Shown here: positions 6,336-13,123 of the stretch, piece after piece
How the letters are laid out: the number at the start of each line of letters is the position of its first letter
Position numbering within the stretch: the stretch's first letter is position 1
Origin: Granulicatella sp041433555
GTDB lineage: Bacteria; Bacillota; Bacilli; Lactobacillales; Aerococcaceae
Direction: 5' to 3'
Length of the DNA: 13,468 nt
NCBI RefSeq assembly: GCF_041433555.1
Contig: NZ_JAPWBR010000032.1
Coordinates: 1-13,468 of the forward strand
Notes under the pieces: model-generated
Seen by the model: only the letters and a program-made list of their open reading frames with translations
Database searches by the model: none
What the model was told of the DNA's origin: nothing
Program-made: the position numbers and the translations under genes

Positions 6336-7259
6336 CTACTTTTGCAGTTTTGTAACCACTACTTGTGGTAATAACTCTTCAATAAATGATTTTTCAGCAA
6401 TTCCTACAGAGAAGGCTGTCGCACTTCCTGTAGCGGCTCCTTGTTTCAAGCTCGCTGCGTAATCTTTGGTTTCAATAAATTTCGCCATAAAGCCTGAAAG
6501 CATTGAGTCTCCTGCTCCAACTGAGTTGACTAATTTTCCTTTTGGAACATTTGATGTATAGACTTCACCAGTTTCACTAAGGAGCATTGCTCCGTCACCC
6601 CCACGAGAAATCAAAACATTTCGAGCCCCCATGTCTTGGAGTTTTTTCACATAATCGACAATTTGTTCTTCCGTTTCAATCGTTACCCCAAAAATCTCCC
6701 CTAACTCATGATGGTTTGGTTTGATAATGAATGGGTGATATGGAAGACATTTCGTTAATAAATCTTTTGTTGTGTCTAATACTAATTTAACGCCTTTATC
6801 ATCGCACAATTTCGCAATCGTTGTGTACGCAGAGTGATCCATCCCATTACCGGCATTTCCGGCTAGGAATACCACATCGCCCAATTGTAAGTTTCCTTCA
6901 AAGTACTCCACTAAACGAGCGAAATCTTCTTTCGATACGACTGGTCCATTGGCGTTGATTTCCGTTTCTTCGGTACTCTTTAATTTCAAATTAATACGCG
7001 TAACTCCGTCGATTTCGATGAAGTTCGTATGAATCCCTTCTGATTGCAATGCTTCTTTAATGAAGTTCCCTGAGAAGCCTGCCAAGAAACCTGTTGCAGT
7101 ATTGTCAAATCCTAACCGCTTCAAGATGACAGACATATTAATTCCTTTCCCACCTGCCACGTAGTTTTCTTCTACAGAACGGTTTAATGTGCCAAGTTCG
7201 CAGTTTGGAACTTTAACAACAAGGTCTATCGCTGGATTAAACGTAATCGTGTAGATCAT
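6336..7259 (-). CDS. fruK: 1-phosphofructokinase FruK (PfkB family)
   Basis: This 307-residue cytoplasmic sugar kinase of the PfkB/ribokinase family probably phosphorylates fructose 1-phosphate to fructose 1,6-bisphosphate. The N-terminus MIYTITFNPAIDLVVKV and GGKGINMSVILKRLG (36-50) are typical of the hexose-phosphate branch. GAGDSMLSGF (248-257) holds the catalytic base D251. The ATG at 7259 follows AAGGAGA and lies 15 nt after fruR, so the two genes are co-transcribed. The pairing with a DeoR-type regulator favours FruK over tagatose-6-phosphate kinase LacC, which has a similar sequence. The fructose PTS gene fruA, normally next, is absent: a strong terminator follows directly. Confidence 0.88.
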   Translation of the reverse strand: MIYTITFNPAIDLVVKVPNCELGTLNRSVEENYVAGGKGINMSVILKRLGFDNTATGFLAGFSGNFIKEALQSEGIHTNFIEIDGVTRINLKLKSTEETEINANGPVVSKEDFARLVEYFEGNLQLGDVVFLAGNAGNGMDHSAYTTIAKLCDDKGVKLVLDTTKDLLTKCLPYHPFIIKPNHHELGEIFGVTIETEEQIVDYVKKLQDMGARNVLISRGGDGAMLLSETGEVYTSNVPKGKLVNSVGAGDSMLSGFMAKFIETKDYAASLKQGAATGSATAFSVGIAEKSFIEELLPQVVVTKLQK

Positions 7260-7274
7260 GCTATCTCTCCTTTA

Positions 7275-8033
7275 TTATGCGTCCATTTCAACAAGACGAA
7301 TGCTTCCGGCCATACGGTACCGTAAATCGGCTTGCTCCTTCGTCGTGTTTGTGACCATGGTTACTTGATGAAAATCCGCAACCTTACAGAGACTTACTTT
7401 AGCAAATTTGCTCGAATCGGCCAAAACATACGCCTGATTACTCTTATTAATCGCAATTTTTTTAATCGTTGCTTCTTCTTCGTCTGGAGTCGTATAGCCA
7501 TAGCTTAAATCGACACCGTTCATTCCAAGGAAAGCTTTTTTGAAGAAATACTCGCGTAATTGGTTTTGAGCAAGAGTCCCCACAACCGCGCTCGTTTCTG
7601 TTTTAACTTGTCCACCAAGGAGCACCGTTTTAATGCCATAGTCTGCTAATAAGTGTGCTTGTTGCACGCCGTTTGTAATGACAGTGACATCCTTTCCTTC
7701 TAAATGCGGAATCATACGAAGCGTTGTCGTCCCCGCATCCATATAAATCGTTTCGCCTTTTGTGACAAGGGATGCAGCGTAGCGCCCGATGCATTCTTTC
7801 TCACGTCGATTTGAACGTTCCTTTTCTTTTATGGTTGGTTCATACTCTTTTGAATAGACGCGTTTAGCTCCACCGTGTACACGAATCAGCGTTCCTTCCT
7901 CTTCTAATAAAGAAAGGTCACGACGAACTGTCGATTCAGAAGCACCTAGCGCCTCCATTAAGTCTCTTAGGTGTACTGTATCTTCCTTTTCTAATAAGTC
8001 CAAAATGATTCTTCTACGTTTTTCAGTAAGCAT
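7275..8033 (-). CDS. fruR: DeoR-family repressor of fructose metabolism (FruR)
   Basis: This 252-residue sugar-responsive repressor starts with the DeoR helix-turn-helix (about 1-56: MLTEKRRRIILDLLEKE, then GASESTVRRDLSLLEEEG and IRVHGGA). The C-terminal DeoR sensor domain (about 75-230) has the DAGTT phosphosugar loop, ITNGVQQAHLL, GMNGVDLSYGYTT and LADSSKF. Its ligand is probably fructose 1-phosphate or a related phosphosugar, inferred from the adjoining fruK. AGGAGG lies 7 nt before the ATG. It is the first gene of the operon and likely represses its own promoter, possibly through the AT-rich repeats at 8104-8160. Confidence 0.88.
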   Translation of the reverse strand: MLTEKRRRIILDLLEKEDTVHLRDLMEALGASESTVRRDLSLLEEEGTLIRVHGGAKRVYSKEYEPTIKEKERSNRREKECIGRYAASLVTKGETIYMDAGTTTLRMIPHLEGKDVTVITNGVQQAHLLADYGIKTVLLGGQVKTETSAVVGTLAQNQLREYFFKKAFLGMNGVDLSYGYTTPDEEEATIKKIAINKSNQAYVLADSSKFAKVSLCKVADFHQVTMVTNTTKEQADLRYRMAGSIRLVEMDA

Positions 8034-8103
8034 AAAGCTCCTCCTACAATCGACAAATATTCGTTGAAAATCCGGCCTTTAAACGGTCAAAAACTCCCAT
8101 ATG

Positions 8104-8160
8104 TATATAATATAATTTATATAGACAATTACATTCCTTATATAATATAAAATTATATAG
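8104..8160. repeat. Paired AT-rich palindromic repeats upstream of fruR
   Basis: TATATAATATAATTTATATAG (8104-8124) and a 22-bp near copy (8139-8160) are direct repeats 35 bp apart. The second is an imperfect palindrome and the first is weakly so. They lie 70-127 bp upstream of fruR, where its promoter and operator should be. FruR operators or promoter elements are possible; several TATAAT-like words make one -10 hard to choose. Confidence 0.5.
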
Positions 8161-8290
8161 CAACCGGTGCAAGTAATTTACGTACTTTATGAAAGAGGAA
8201 ATTACACTATTTGAGATATTTTCTGAATACTTCCGGTAGTATTCTTTCTATACTATTTTTAATATATTCGAATCCTCTTTATTAAGGCAT

Positions 8291-8320
8291 AAAAAAGACG
8301 CCAGAGATTCCTCTGACGCC
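8291..8320 (-). terminator. pyrP terminator
   Basis: On the minus strand GGCGTCAGAG (8320-8311) pairs with CTCTGGCGTC (8306-8297) over 10 bp with two G-U pairs and a 4-nt loop. Six T follow (8296-8291). It begins 23 nt after the pyrP stop. Confidence 0.88.
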
Positions 8321-8343
8321 CTTATTGTTCGCTAACATTTTAA

Positions 8344-9636
8344 TTATTTTTCTTCCGTTTTTTCGTGTGGCAAGATTAAGTTTAAGACGATTCCGGCAAT
8401 CGCACAAAGCGCTGTCCCTGATAAAGTGACAGGCCCTACTTCAAGCACTGCTGCACCAAGTCCAAGGACTAACATTGAGCTTGCGATAATGAGATTTCGC
8501 ACTTGTCTGAAGTCCACTTGTTTTTCGATTAATACTTTCAACCCGTTGGAAGCAATAACCCCGTATAAGAGAATCGCCATTCCACCTAGCACTGCATTTG
8601 GAATCGTACGGATGAGCGCTGTGAATTTACCAAAGAAGCTGAATCCAATCGCAATCAGTGCTGCGTTACGAATAACCGATACAGATGCGATACGAGTTAA
8701 CCCTACAACCCCTGTATTTTCACCGTAAGTTGTATTGGCAGGCCCTCCAAGGAAGGCAGATACGGCTGTTGCGACCCCGTCCCCAATCAGCGTACGGTGT
8801 AAGCCTGGGTCCTTCAAGAATTGACGTCCGCAGATTTCACTTAATACGGTGTGGTCCCCGATATGTTCAGCAATCGTTACAACAGCTACTGGCAGAAGCG
8901 CCCATGTTTCAGGCCCGAAGTATAAGTTATATTGATGGAATAATCCGTTTGTATTGAATGGCAAGTATAATTCTGGCAACGCAATCCATTGTGCTTCAAT
9001 GACTTTTGTGAAATCGACTAGTCCAAAGAAGATGGCCACGATATATCCACCGATAATCCCAAATAGGAATGGAATGATTTTCAAGAACCCTTTTGCTTTT
9101 GTATTAATGAATGCTGTGATGAGGAATGTTACGACTGCAACTAACATTGGCTTCCAGTCACCATCTTTTACAAATCCGGCGTTCGTTACCGCACCATTGG
9201 CAAGACCTAAACCGATGACGATAATCATTGGTCCAATGACGATTGGAGGTAAGAGTCGGTTAATCCAATTTGTTCCTAAGAATTTAACAAATAAGGCCAC
9301 AATCACATAGAGTAGTCCGACTAATATAACCCCCGTTTGCGCAGCATCTGGTTTTCCTTCCATTTGTGCCATCGCGAATTGCATCGCCGTAATAAAAGCA
9401 AAAGAGGATCCCAAGTAAACAGGCACTTTAAACTGCGTCGCAACCATATAGATTAGCGTTCCTAATCCTGACGCAAATAAAGCAACCGATACTGGCATCC
9501 CCAATATTAACGGCACTAAAACAGTGGCACCAAACATCGCAAACACGTGCTGTAAACTTAGTAGCAGCCCAGGCACGAGCTCCGGTTTTTGATCCACATC
9601 TAACAACAGATCGACTTTTGAAGTTTGTAACTCCAT
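8344..9636 (-). CDS. pyrP: Uracil permease PyrP (NCS2 family)
   Basis: This 430-residue NCS2 nucleobase:cation symporter has about 14 membrane segments and imports uracil for the salvage pathway. It has the family N-terminus PELVPGLLLSLQHVFAMFGA and the GSSFAFI segment. AEHIGDHTVLS in the substrate-site helix contains the family's conserved acidic residues. GGPANTTYGENTGVVGLT is the signature loop of uracil permeases. The ATG at 9636 is chosen for its GAGGG ribosome binding site and the family N-terminus. An in-frame ATG at 9732 would put 32 extra residues inside the attenuator RNA and is rejected. A PyrR-binding attenuator directly upstream confirms the pyrimidine role. The gene is alone; no other pyr gene is in the window. 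Confidence 0.95.
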   Translation of the reverse strand: MELQTSKVDLLLDVDQKPELVPGLLLSLQHVFAMFGATVLVPLILGMPVSVALFASGLGTLIYMVATQFKVPVYLGSSFAFITAMQFAMAQMEGKPDAAQTGVILVGLLYVIVALFVKFLGTNWINRLLPPIVIGPMIIVIGLGLANGAVTNAGFVKDGDWKPMLVAVVTFLITAFINTKAKGFLKIIPFLFGIIGGYIVAIFFGLVDFTKVIEAQWIALPELYLPFNTNGLFHQYNLYFGPETWALLPVAVVTIAEHIGDHTVLSEICGRQFLKDPGLHRTLIGDGVATAVSAFLGGPANTTYGENTGVVGLTRIASVSVIRNAALIAIGFSFFGKFTALIRTIPNAVLGGMAILLYGVIASNGLKVLIEKQVDFRQVRNLIIASSMLVLGLGAAVLEVGPVTLSGTALCAIAGIVLNLILPHEKTEEK

Positions 9637-9668
9637 TTTACCCTCTTTTCCGGGCGTTTTTGTGCACA

Positions 9669-9757
9669 CAAAAAGCCCTATGTTTTTTAAGCGTAGGGCT
9701 AGTCTAATAAACTTGATCTTAGCCTTTCTCACCTCTCTGGATGAGTTTAAAAGCCCT
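9669..9757 (-). promoter_or_regulatory. PyrR-dependent transcription attenuator of pyrP
   Basis: The minus strand has a PyrR-binding hairpin, CTCA-TCCAGAGAGG-TGAG (9745-9728), carrying the conserved UCCAGAGAGG loop. An intrinsic terminator follows: AGCCCTA (9700-9694) with TAGGGCT (9680-9674), then TTTTTGTG. Upstream AGGGCT (9757-9752) can pair with the 5' arm of the terminator as an antiterminator. In this class, PyrR with UMP binds the hairpin and lets the terminator form, so transport genes are off when uridine nucleotides are plentiful. Confidence 0.92.
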
Positions 9758-9768
9758 TGCTAGCAGAT

Positions 9769-9777
9769 AGTGTATCA
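9769..9777 (-). promoter_or_regulatory. pyrP extended -10 promoter
   Basis: TGA-TACACT on the minus strand (9777-9769) is an extended -10 without a good -35. Transcription from about 9762 would include the whole attenuator. Confidence 0.5.
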
Positions 9778-9792
9778 CACCTAAATTGGATT

Positions 9793-9801
9793 TGCTATAC
9801 T
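9793..9801 (+). promoter_or_regulatory. cysK extended -10 promoter
   Basis: TGC-TATACT (9793-9801) is a good extended -10, again without a clear -35. Transcription would start near 9808, about 100 nt before cysK. It faces away from the pyrP promoter, and the two -10 boxes are only 21 bp apart. Confidence 0.6.
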
Positions 9802-9865
9802 TTTTTCTGTTTTTTTTAAACAAAAGTATTGTTCCCATTATCAATCCCAGTTAAAATGGTAACAA

Positions 9866-9896
9866 GCAACCCTTAAAGTTGCCCAGTCTAACTTTA
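9866..9896. promoter_or_regulatory. Competing inverted repeats in the cysK leader
   Basis: GCAAC (9866-9870) can pair with GTTGC (9878-9882), and TAAAGTT (9874-9880) can pair with AACTTTA (9890-9896). The two stems share bases and cannot form together. The second lies just before GGAGGG (9898-9903). An operator or leader switch is possible, but short repeats like these also occur by chance. Confidence 0.3.
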
Positions 9897-9910
9897 TGGA
9901 GGGATCATTT

Positions 9911-10837
9911 ATGGTCAAATCAGTAGAAACTATCACAGAATTAATCGGGAACACTCCCCTTGTGAAACTACGTCGTTTAGTTTCAGACGATTCTGCAGAT
10001 GTATATGTAAAAGTCGAGTCGTTTAACGCCGGTGGATCTGTGAAAGATCGTATCGCTTTAAACATCATCGAAACAGCTGAGAAAGATGGTAGCCTAAAAC
10101 CTGGCGATACAATCATCGAAGCAACAAGTGGAAATACAGGGGTAGGACTTTCATTAATCGGTGCTGCCAAAGGATACAAGGTCATCACAATTATGCCTGA
10201 ATCTATGTCTATCGAACGCCGTCAATTAATGAAAGCATACGGTACAGAAGTATTATTAACACCTGCTGCGGATGGATTCGGCGCTGCCGTTGCCAAAGCA
10301 GAAGAATTAGCGGCACAACCTGGCTACTTCTGGGCACGTCAATTCGACAACGAAGCAAACCCAGCTATCCACTATCAAACAACTGGGCAAGAAATTATAA
10401 AAGCCTTCGACGGAAAAACTCCAGATGCTTACATCAGTGGTATCGGTACTGGTGGTACGATCACAGGTGTTGGCCGTGCGTTAAAAGAAGTGAACAAAGA
10501 CGTTGAAATCATCGGGGTTGAACCTGAAGAAGCACCATTTATTTCTAAAGGTCAAAAAGGAAAACACCGCATCCAAGGAATTTCTGCTGGTTTTGAGCCA
10601 AGCATTATCGACCGCGAAGTTATCGACGGCTTTGAACTTGTTTCAAGTGACGATGCTATCGAAACAGCGAAAAACTTAGCTGCTAAAGAAGGTATCCTTG
10701 CTGGTATTTCTTCTGGAGCTGCTGTCACTGCCGCTCTACGCGTGGCAAAACGCTTAGGAAAAGGCAAATCTGTTGTAGTTCTCCTACCTGATACAGGAGA
10801 ACGCTACCTTTCAACAGGCATTTTCGGTGAAGCGTAA
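9911..10837 (+). CDS. cysK: Cysteine synthase A (O-acetylserine sulfhydrylase)
   Basis: This 308-residue PLP enzyme makes cysteine from O-acetylserine and sulfide in the cytoplasm. Motifs in order: GNTPLVKL (13-20), SVKDR with the PLP lysine K45, TSGNTG (72-77) that binds the substrate carboxylate, GTGGTITGVGR for the cofactor phosphate, and SSGAAV near the C-terminus. Length and motif order match CysK rather than cystathionine beta-synthase, which carries extra domains. The ATG at 9911 is chosen because GGAGGG is 7 nt upstream. An earlier in-frame ATG at 9896 contains that ribosome binding site within its own codons. It is the only plus-strand gene and appears monocistronic. No cysE is nearby. 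Confidence 0.95.
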   Translation: MVKSVETITELIGNTPLVKLRRLVSDDSADVYVKVESFNAGGSVKDRIALNIIETAEKDGSLKPGDTIIEATSGNTGVGLSLIGAAKGYKVITIMPESMSIERRQLMKAYGTEVLLTPAADGFGAAVAKAEELAAQPGYFWARQFDNEANPAIHYQTTGQEIIKAFDGKTPDAYISGIGTGGTITGVGRALKEVNKDVEIIGVEPEEAPFISKGQKGKHRIQGISAGFEPSIIDREVIDGFELVSSDDAIETAKNLAAKEGILAGISSGAAVTAALRVAKRLGKGKSVVVLLPDTGERYLSTGIFGEA

Positions 10838-10869
10838 TTCATTATAAAAAAAAATAAGAGAAGAGTCTC

Positions 10870-10919
10870 AGATACTTTATTGCAATCTTTTGAATTCAGT
10901 ATTTGTGGTTCTTTTTTTT
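10870..10919 (+). terminator. Imperfect cysK terminator
   Basis: AGATACT (10870-10876) pairs with AGTATTT (10898-10904) with one G-U pair, and AGAA/TTCT can extend it. A run of eight T follows (10912-10919). The loop is long (21 nt), so the call is moderate. Confidence 0.55.
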
Positions 10920-10957
10920 GTGCGAAAAATTCAGTCGAAAGGCGTTTAGAATCCAGA

Positions 10958-11069
10958 TGTATCATGCATGATACACTCTACTCTTTTTGTATCAATTTTG
11001 ATACGTATCATTTTTGATACAACTCAACTTTTCGATGTAACATTTTTGTTACGTAACATAATTGTTACA
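10958..11069. repeat. Array of five 18-bp palindromes between convergent genes
   Basis: Five sites share the form TGTAWCA-N4-TGWTACA. Site A is TGTATCATGCATGATACA (10958-10975). Site B is TGTATCAATTTTGATACG (10988-11005) and C is CGTATCATTTTTGATACA (11004-11021). Site D is TGTAACATTTTTGTTACG (11036-11053) and E is CGTAACATAATTGTTACA (11052-11069). B-C and D-E are fused pairs sharing a CG and lie exactly 48 bp apart. All four half-sites of D-E have changed T to A (and its partner A to T), preserving symmetry. TTCGA (11031-11035) and TCGAA (11071-11075) flank D-E. No gene starts next to it: cysK and kdgT both end towards it. A multimeric protein-binding site or a series of RNA/DNA hairpins are the options. 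Confidence 0.85.
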
Positions 11070-11084
11070 CTCGAAGCAAAACAA

Positions 11085-11116
11085 AAACCACCTCGGAAAA
11101 TTTTCCAAGGTGGTTT
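11085..11116 (-). terminator. kdgT operon terminator
   Basis: AAACCACCT (11085-11093) and AGGTGGTTT (11108-11116) pair, and the stem continues through a G-U pair into GGAA/TTCC, giving about 14 bp. TTTTTGTTTTG follows on the minus strand. The plus strand has TTTCACTTTT, so weak bidirectional use is possible. Confidence 0.92.
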
Positions 11117-11131
11117 CACTTTTAAATTCGA

Positions 11132-12070
11132 TTAAGCTTCTTGTGCTTTGGCTTCTTTTTTGTTTCCGAATTTCTTAGCAATATACGCTGTTAAGATTGG
11201 AGTTAAAATAGCTGTTACGATTACTGAAGCTGTAATTTGAGTCGTTGCTGTTGCTTCGATTCCTTTGAACGAAGCATCCACTGCTGAAAGTGCAGCTGGT
11301 GTAGCGATAGCGCTGGCTGCTGTACTTGAGATGGCAGCACCGGCAACCCCGTTACCACCTGTTAAGCGGTCTGCGGTGATAGATGCAATACCACCGACAA
11401 ATGTAGTAATCACCCCTAGTAAAATACCAGGTAGACCACCTTCAAGGATTTGGCCAAAGCTCATGTTAGCCCCTAAACAGAAACCAACGACGATAATGAT
11501 GGCTGTAATCCCGTTTGAAAGAACTTTCTTCATGTATGGGAAGGCATTCCCTAACGCAATCCCTAACACAAGTGGCAATACAGTTCCGACTAAGTTCCAA
11601 ATCGAGATGTTTGCAAGACCTGCACTACTTAATACGGCCATTGTTACCATTGGTCCAACGCTAAGTGTTGTAATCCCAACGGCACCAGCATCGATTTCAT
11701 CCCCGTATACATCTACAATACCCGCATACATTGCGTTGTTGGCTACTGAAATGGCACCGATAACGGCAACGGCGCTAAGTCCGAGGAAGTTGTCATTGAA
11801 TACTTTCGCAACCAATAACCCTAAGACTACAGATACCGCAATTTTTGCTAAAATAATCGCTGCCCCACGTCCAACGGCTTTTGGTGTGTTTTTAAGAGAA
11901 ATGGTACCCCCGATAATGAAGAGGAATGCCCCAACAAGTGGTCCAGCACCTTTCACGATTGGAGTGGTAAATCCACCAATTTGTAATATTTGAGGGAAAA
12001 ATGTATTAATCACACATCCAATAAACATTGGAATAATGATTGTATCCCCAGGAATTTTAATCTTTTTCAT
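11132..12070 (-). CDS. kdgT: 2-keto-3-deoxygluconate permease (KdgT family)
   Basis: This 312-residue membrane protein has about ten hydrophobic segments and fits the KdgT family of 2-keto-3-deoxygluconate:proton symporters. Recognisable parts are the start KIKIPGDTIIIPMFIGCVINTFFP, GAFLFIIGGTISLK, the conserved ISVANNAMYAGIVDVYGD centre, and a Gly/Ala-rich GGNGVAGAAISSTAASAIATPAA near the end. The probable substrate is the sugar acid released from uronates or glycosaminoglycans. The ATG at 12070 is chosen because AGAAGGA lies about 11 nt upstream; a GTG at 12079 would be too close to it. It follows the SDR gene by 46 nt in the same operon. No KDG kinase or aldolase gene is in the window. Confidence 0.88.
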   Translation of the reverse strand: MKKIKIPGDTIIIPMFIGCVINTFFPQILQIGGFTTPIVKGAGPLVGAFLFIIGGTISLKNTPKAVGRGAAIILAKIAVSVVLGLLVAKVFNDNFLGLSAVAVIGAISVANNAMYAGIVDVYGDEIDAGAVGITTLSVGPMVTMAVLSSAGLANISIWNLVGTVLPLVLGIALGNAFPYMKKVLSNGITAIIIVVGFCLGANMSFGQILEGGLPGILLGVITTFVGGIASITADRLTGGNGVAGAAISSTAASAIATPAALSAVDASFKGIEATATTQITASVIVTAILTPILTAYIAKKFGNKKEAKAQEA

Positions 12071-12116
12071 ACTGTTCACAATCCTTCTCTGATTTGGAAT
12101 AAGACTCTAGCTAAAA

Positions 12117-12866
12117 TCAGCCATCTAATGTGATACCGCCATCGCAGTCACCGATTTCCCCTGTAACGAAGCTTGCAAGGTCGCTTGCGAAGAAGAGAAT
12201 CATTTGAGCGATTTCAGTAGGTTCTGCACGACGTCCAAGAGGGATCATGCTGATAACTTTTTGGCTCTTTTCTTTATCTTCTGATAAAACTGTTGTCATA
12301 TCTGTACGAGTGAATGAAGGACATACAGCATTACATGCGATATTGTACTTACCGCCTTCTTTAGCAACGGCTTTTGTTAAACCATTTAAACCAGCTTTAG
12401 AAGAAGCATAAGCAGCAGTACCTAAAAGTCCACCACCAAGTTTAGCAGCAACTGAAGATACGTTTACGATACGTCCACCTTTGTTTTCGATAAAGTGTGG
12501 GAAAATTGTGCTAATTGTTGAGAAGCATCCTGAAAGATTGATACGGATAGTTCTTTCCCATTCTTCGTATGTTAATTGGTCGAAAGGTTTTGCACTAATA
12601 ACCCCAGCGCAGTTCACTAAGATGTCTACTTTGCGTTCTGCTAAAATTTCGTTCATGCTTTTTACGATAGATTCATGATTTCCTAAATCCATGTATTTGA
12701 AGCTTGTGTGTTCTGGTCCGAACTCTTCAACTGTTTTGTTTGCTGCAGCTTCATTAATATCTGCAATGACTACAAAACCGCCGCCGTTAACGATACCGCG
12801 AACGATTTCTTTACCAATACCATTTGCCCCACCAGTGACAATGGCAACTTTACCTGTGAAATCCAT
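12117..12866 (-). CDS. SDR-family NAD(H)-dependent dehydrogenase, probably sugar/sugar-acid specific
   Basis: This 249-residue classical short-chain dehydrogenase has the cofactor loop TGGANGIG (11-18), NCAG (85-88), N110, S138, and the catalytic YASSK with Y153 and K157. An Asp (D36) at the end of the second beta strand points to NAD(H) rather than NADP(H). The family includes FabG, gluconate 5-dehydrogenases and KduD-type enzymes. Being followed by a KdgT permease suggests a 2-keto-3-deoxygluconate, deoxyketouronate or related sugar acid as substrate, but the sequence alone does not decide. AAAGGA lies about 9 nt before the ATG. It is the first gene of the two-gene operon. Confidence 0.87.
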   Translation of the reverse strand: MDFTGKVAIVTGGANGIGKEIVRGIVNGGGFVVIADINEAAANKTVEEFGPEHTSFKYMDLGNHESIVKSMNEILAERKVDILVNCAGVISAKPFDQLTYEEWERTIRINLSGCFSTISTIFPHFIENKGGRIVNVSSVAAKLGGGLLGTAAYASSKAGLNGLTKAVAKEGGKYNIACNAVCPSFTRTDMTTVLSEDKEKSQKVISMIPLGRRAEPTEIAQMILFFASDLASFVTGEIGDCDGGITLDG

Positions 12867-12895
12867 TAGATCACGTCCTTTGATTTGATATGTTC

Positions 12896-12904
12896 ATTGT
12901 ATCA
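12896..12904 (-). promoter_or_regulatory. SDR-kdgT operon promoter
   Basis: TGA-TACAAT (12904-12896) is an extended -10. No clear -35 lies 17 nt upstream. Transcription would start near 12889, 23 nt before the SDR ATG. Confidence 0.5.
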
Positions 12905-12934
12905 CTAAATAATGAAGTTTCGCCTTGTTTTGTG

Positions 12935-12950
12935 GTTAACATTTGTTAAC
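12935..12950. promoter_or_regulatory. GTTAAC-N4-GTTAAC palindrome upstream of the SDR-kdgT promoter
   Basis: GTTAACATTTGTTAAC is a 16-bp sequence with perfect 6-bp arms. It is centred about 54 bp upstream of the predicted start, where an activator or upstream operator would sit. The regulator is not in the window. Confidence 0.45.
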
Positions 12951-13032
12951 TTTTTAACGTATTTTTGATGAACTATATGTTCCGCTAACCTCACGAAAAC
13001 CGCAGTACTAAAAGGTTTCTAGAAATAAATAT

Positions 13033-13051
13033 CCACCGGCTAAGCCGGTGG
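13033..13051. repeat. Terminal hairpin of an IS200/IS605-type element
   Basis: CCACCGGC-TAA-GCCGGTGG is a perfect 8-bp stem with a 3-nt loop, GC-rich in an AT-rich setting. It lies 72 bp past the tnpA stop, where single-strand transposases of this family recognise a sub-terminal hairpin. On the plus strand TTTTT follows, so it could also stop transcription entering the element. The exact element end is probably within 13000-13032 but is not certain. Confidence 0.7.
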
Positions 13052-13123
13052 TTTTTCAGTTTCGGGCATAGCCCTGATCTCAGAGCGACGCCTCAAGGCG
13101 CTCGTGTGGCCTGCGACGAGCAC

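Larger units (their letters stand above)
8034..8343. other. Intergenic region between pyrP end and fruR start
   Basis: No gene is seen in these 310 bp. It holds the pyrP terminator (8291-8320), an AT-rich stretch of unknown role (about 8175-8290), and the paired palindromic repeats and likely fruR promoter (8104-8160). A 70-nt leader before fruR contains no recognisable riboswitch. Confidence 0.6.

Noticed and set aside
9637..9732. Upstream start for pyrP adding 32 residues
   Set aside because: The extension lies over the PyrR hairpin and terminator; the ATG at 9636 has a ribosome binding site and the normal family N-terminus.
11036..11069. Resemblance of palindromes D and E to GlnR/TnrA boxes (TGTNA-N7-TNACA)
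   Set aside because: The spacing here is 8, giving an even-length palindrome, and the sites are not near a promoter. Sites A-C also fit the box poorly.
11265..11993. A 242-codon plus-strand open frame
   Set aside because: It is antisense to kdgT, with no recognisable domain; it arises from the codon bias of the real gene.
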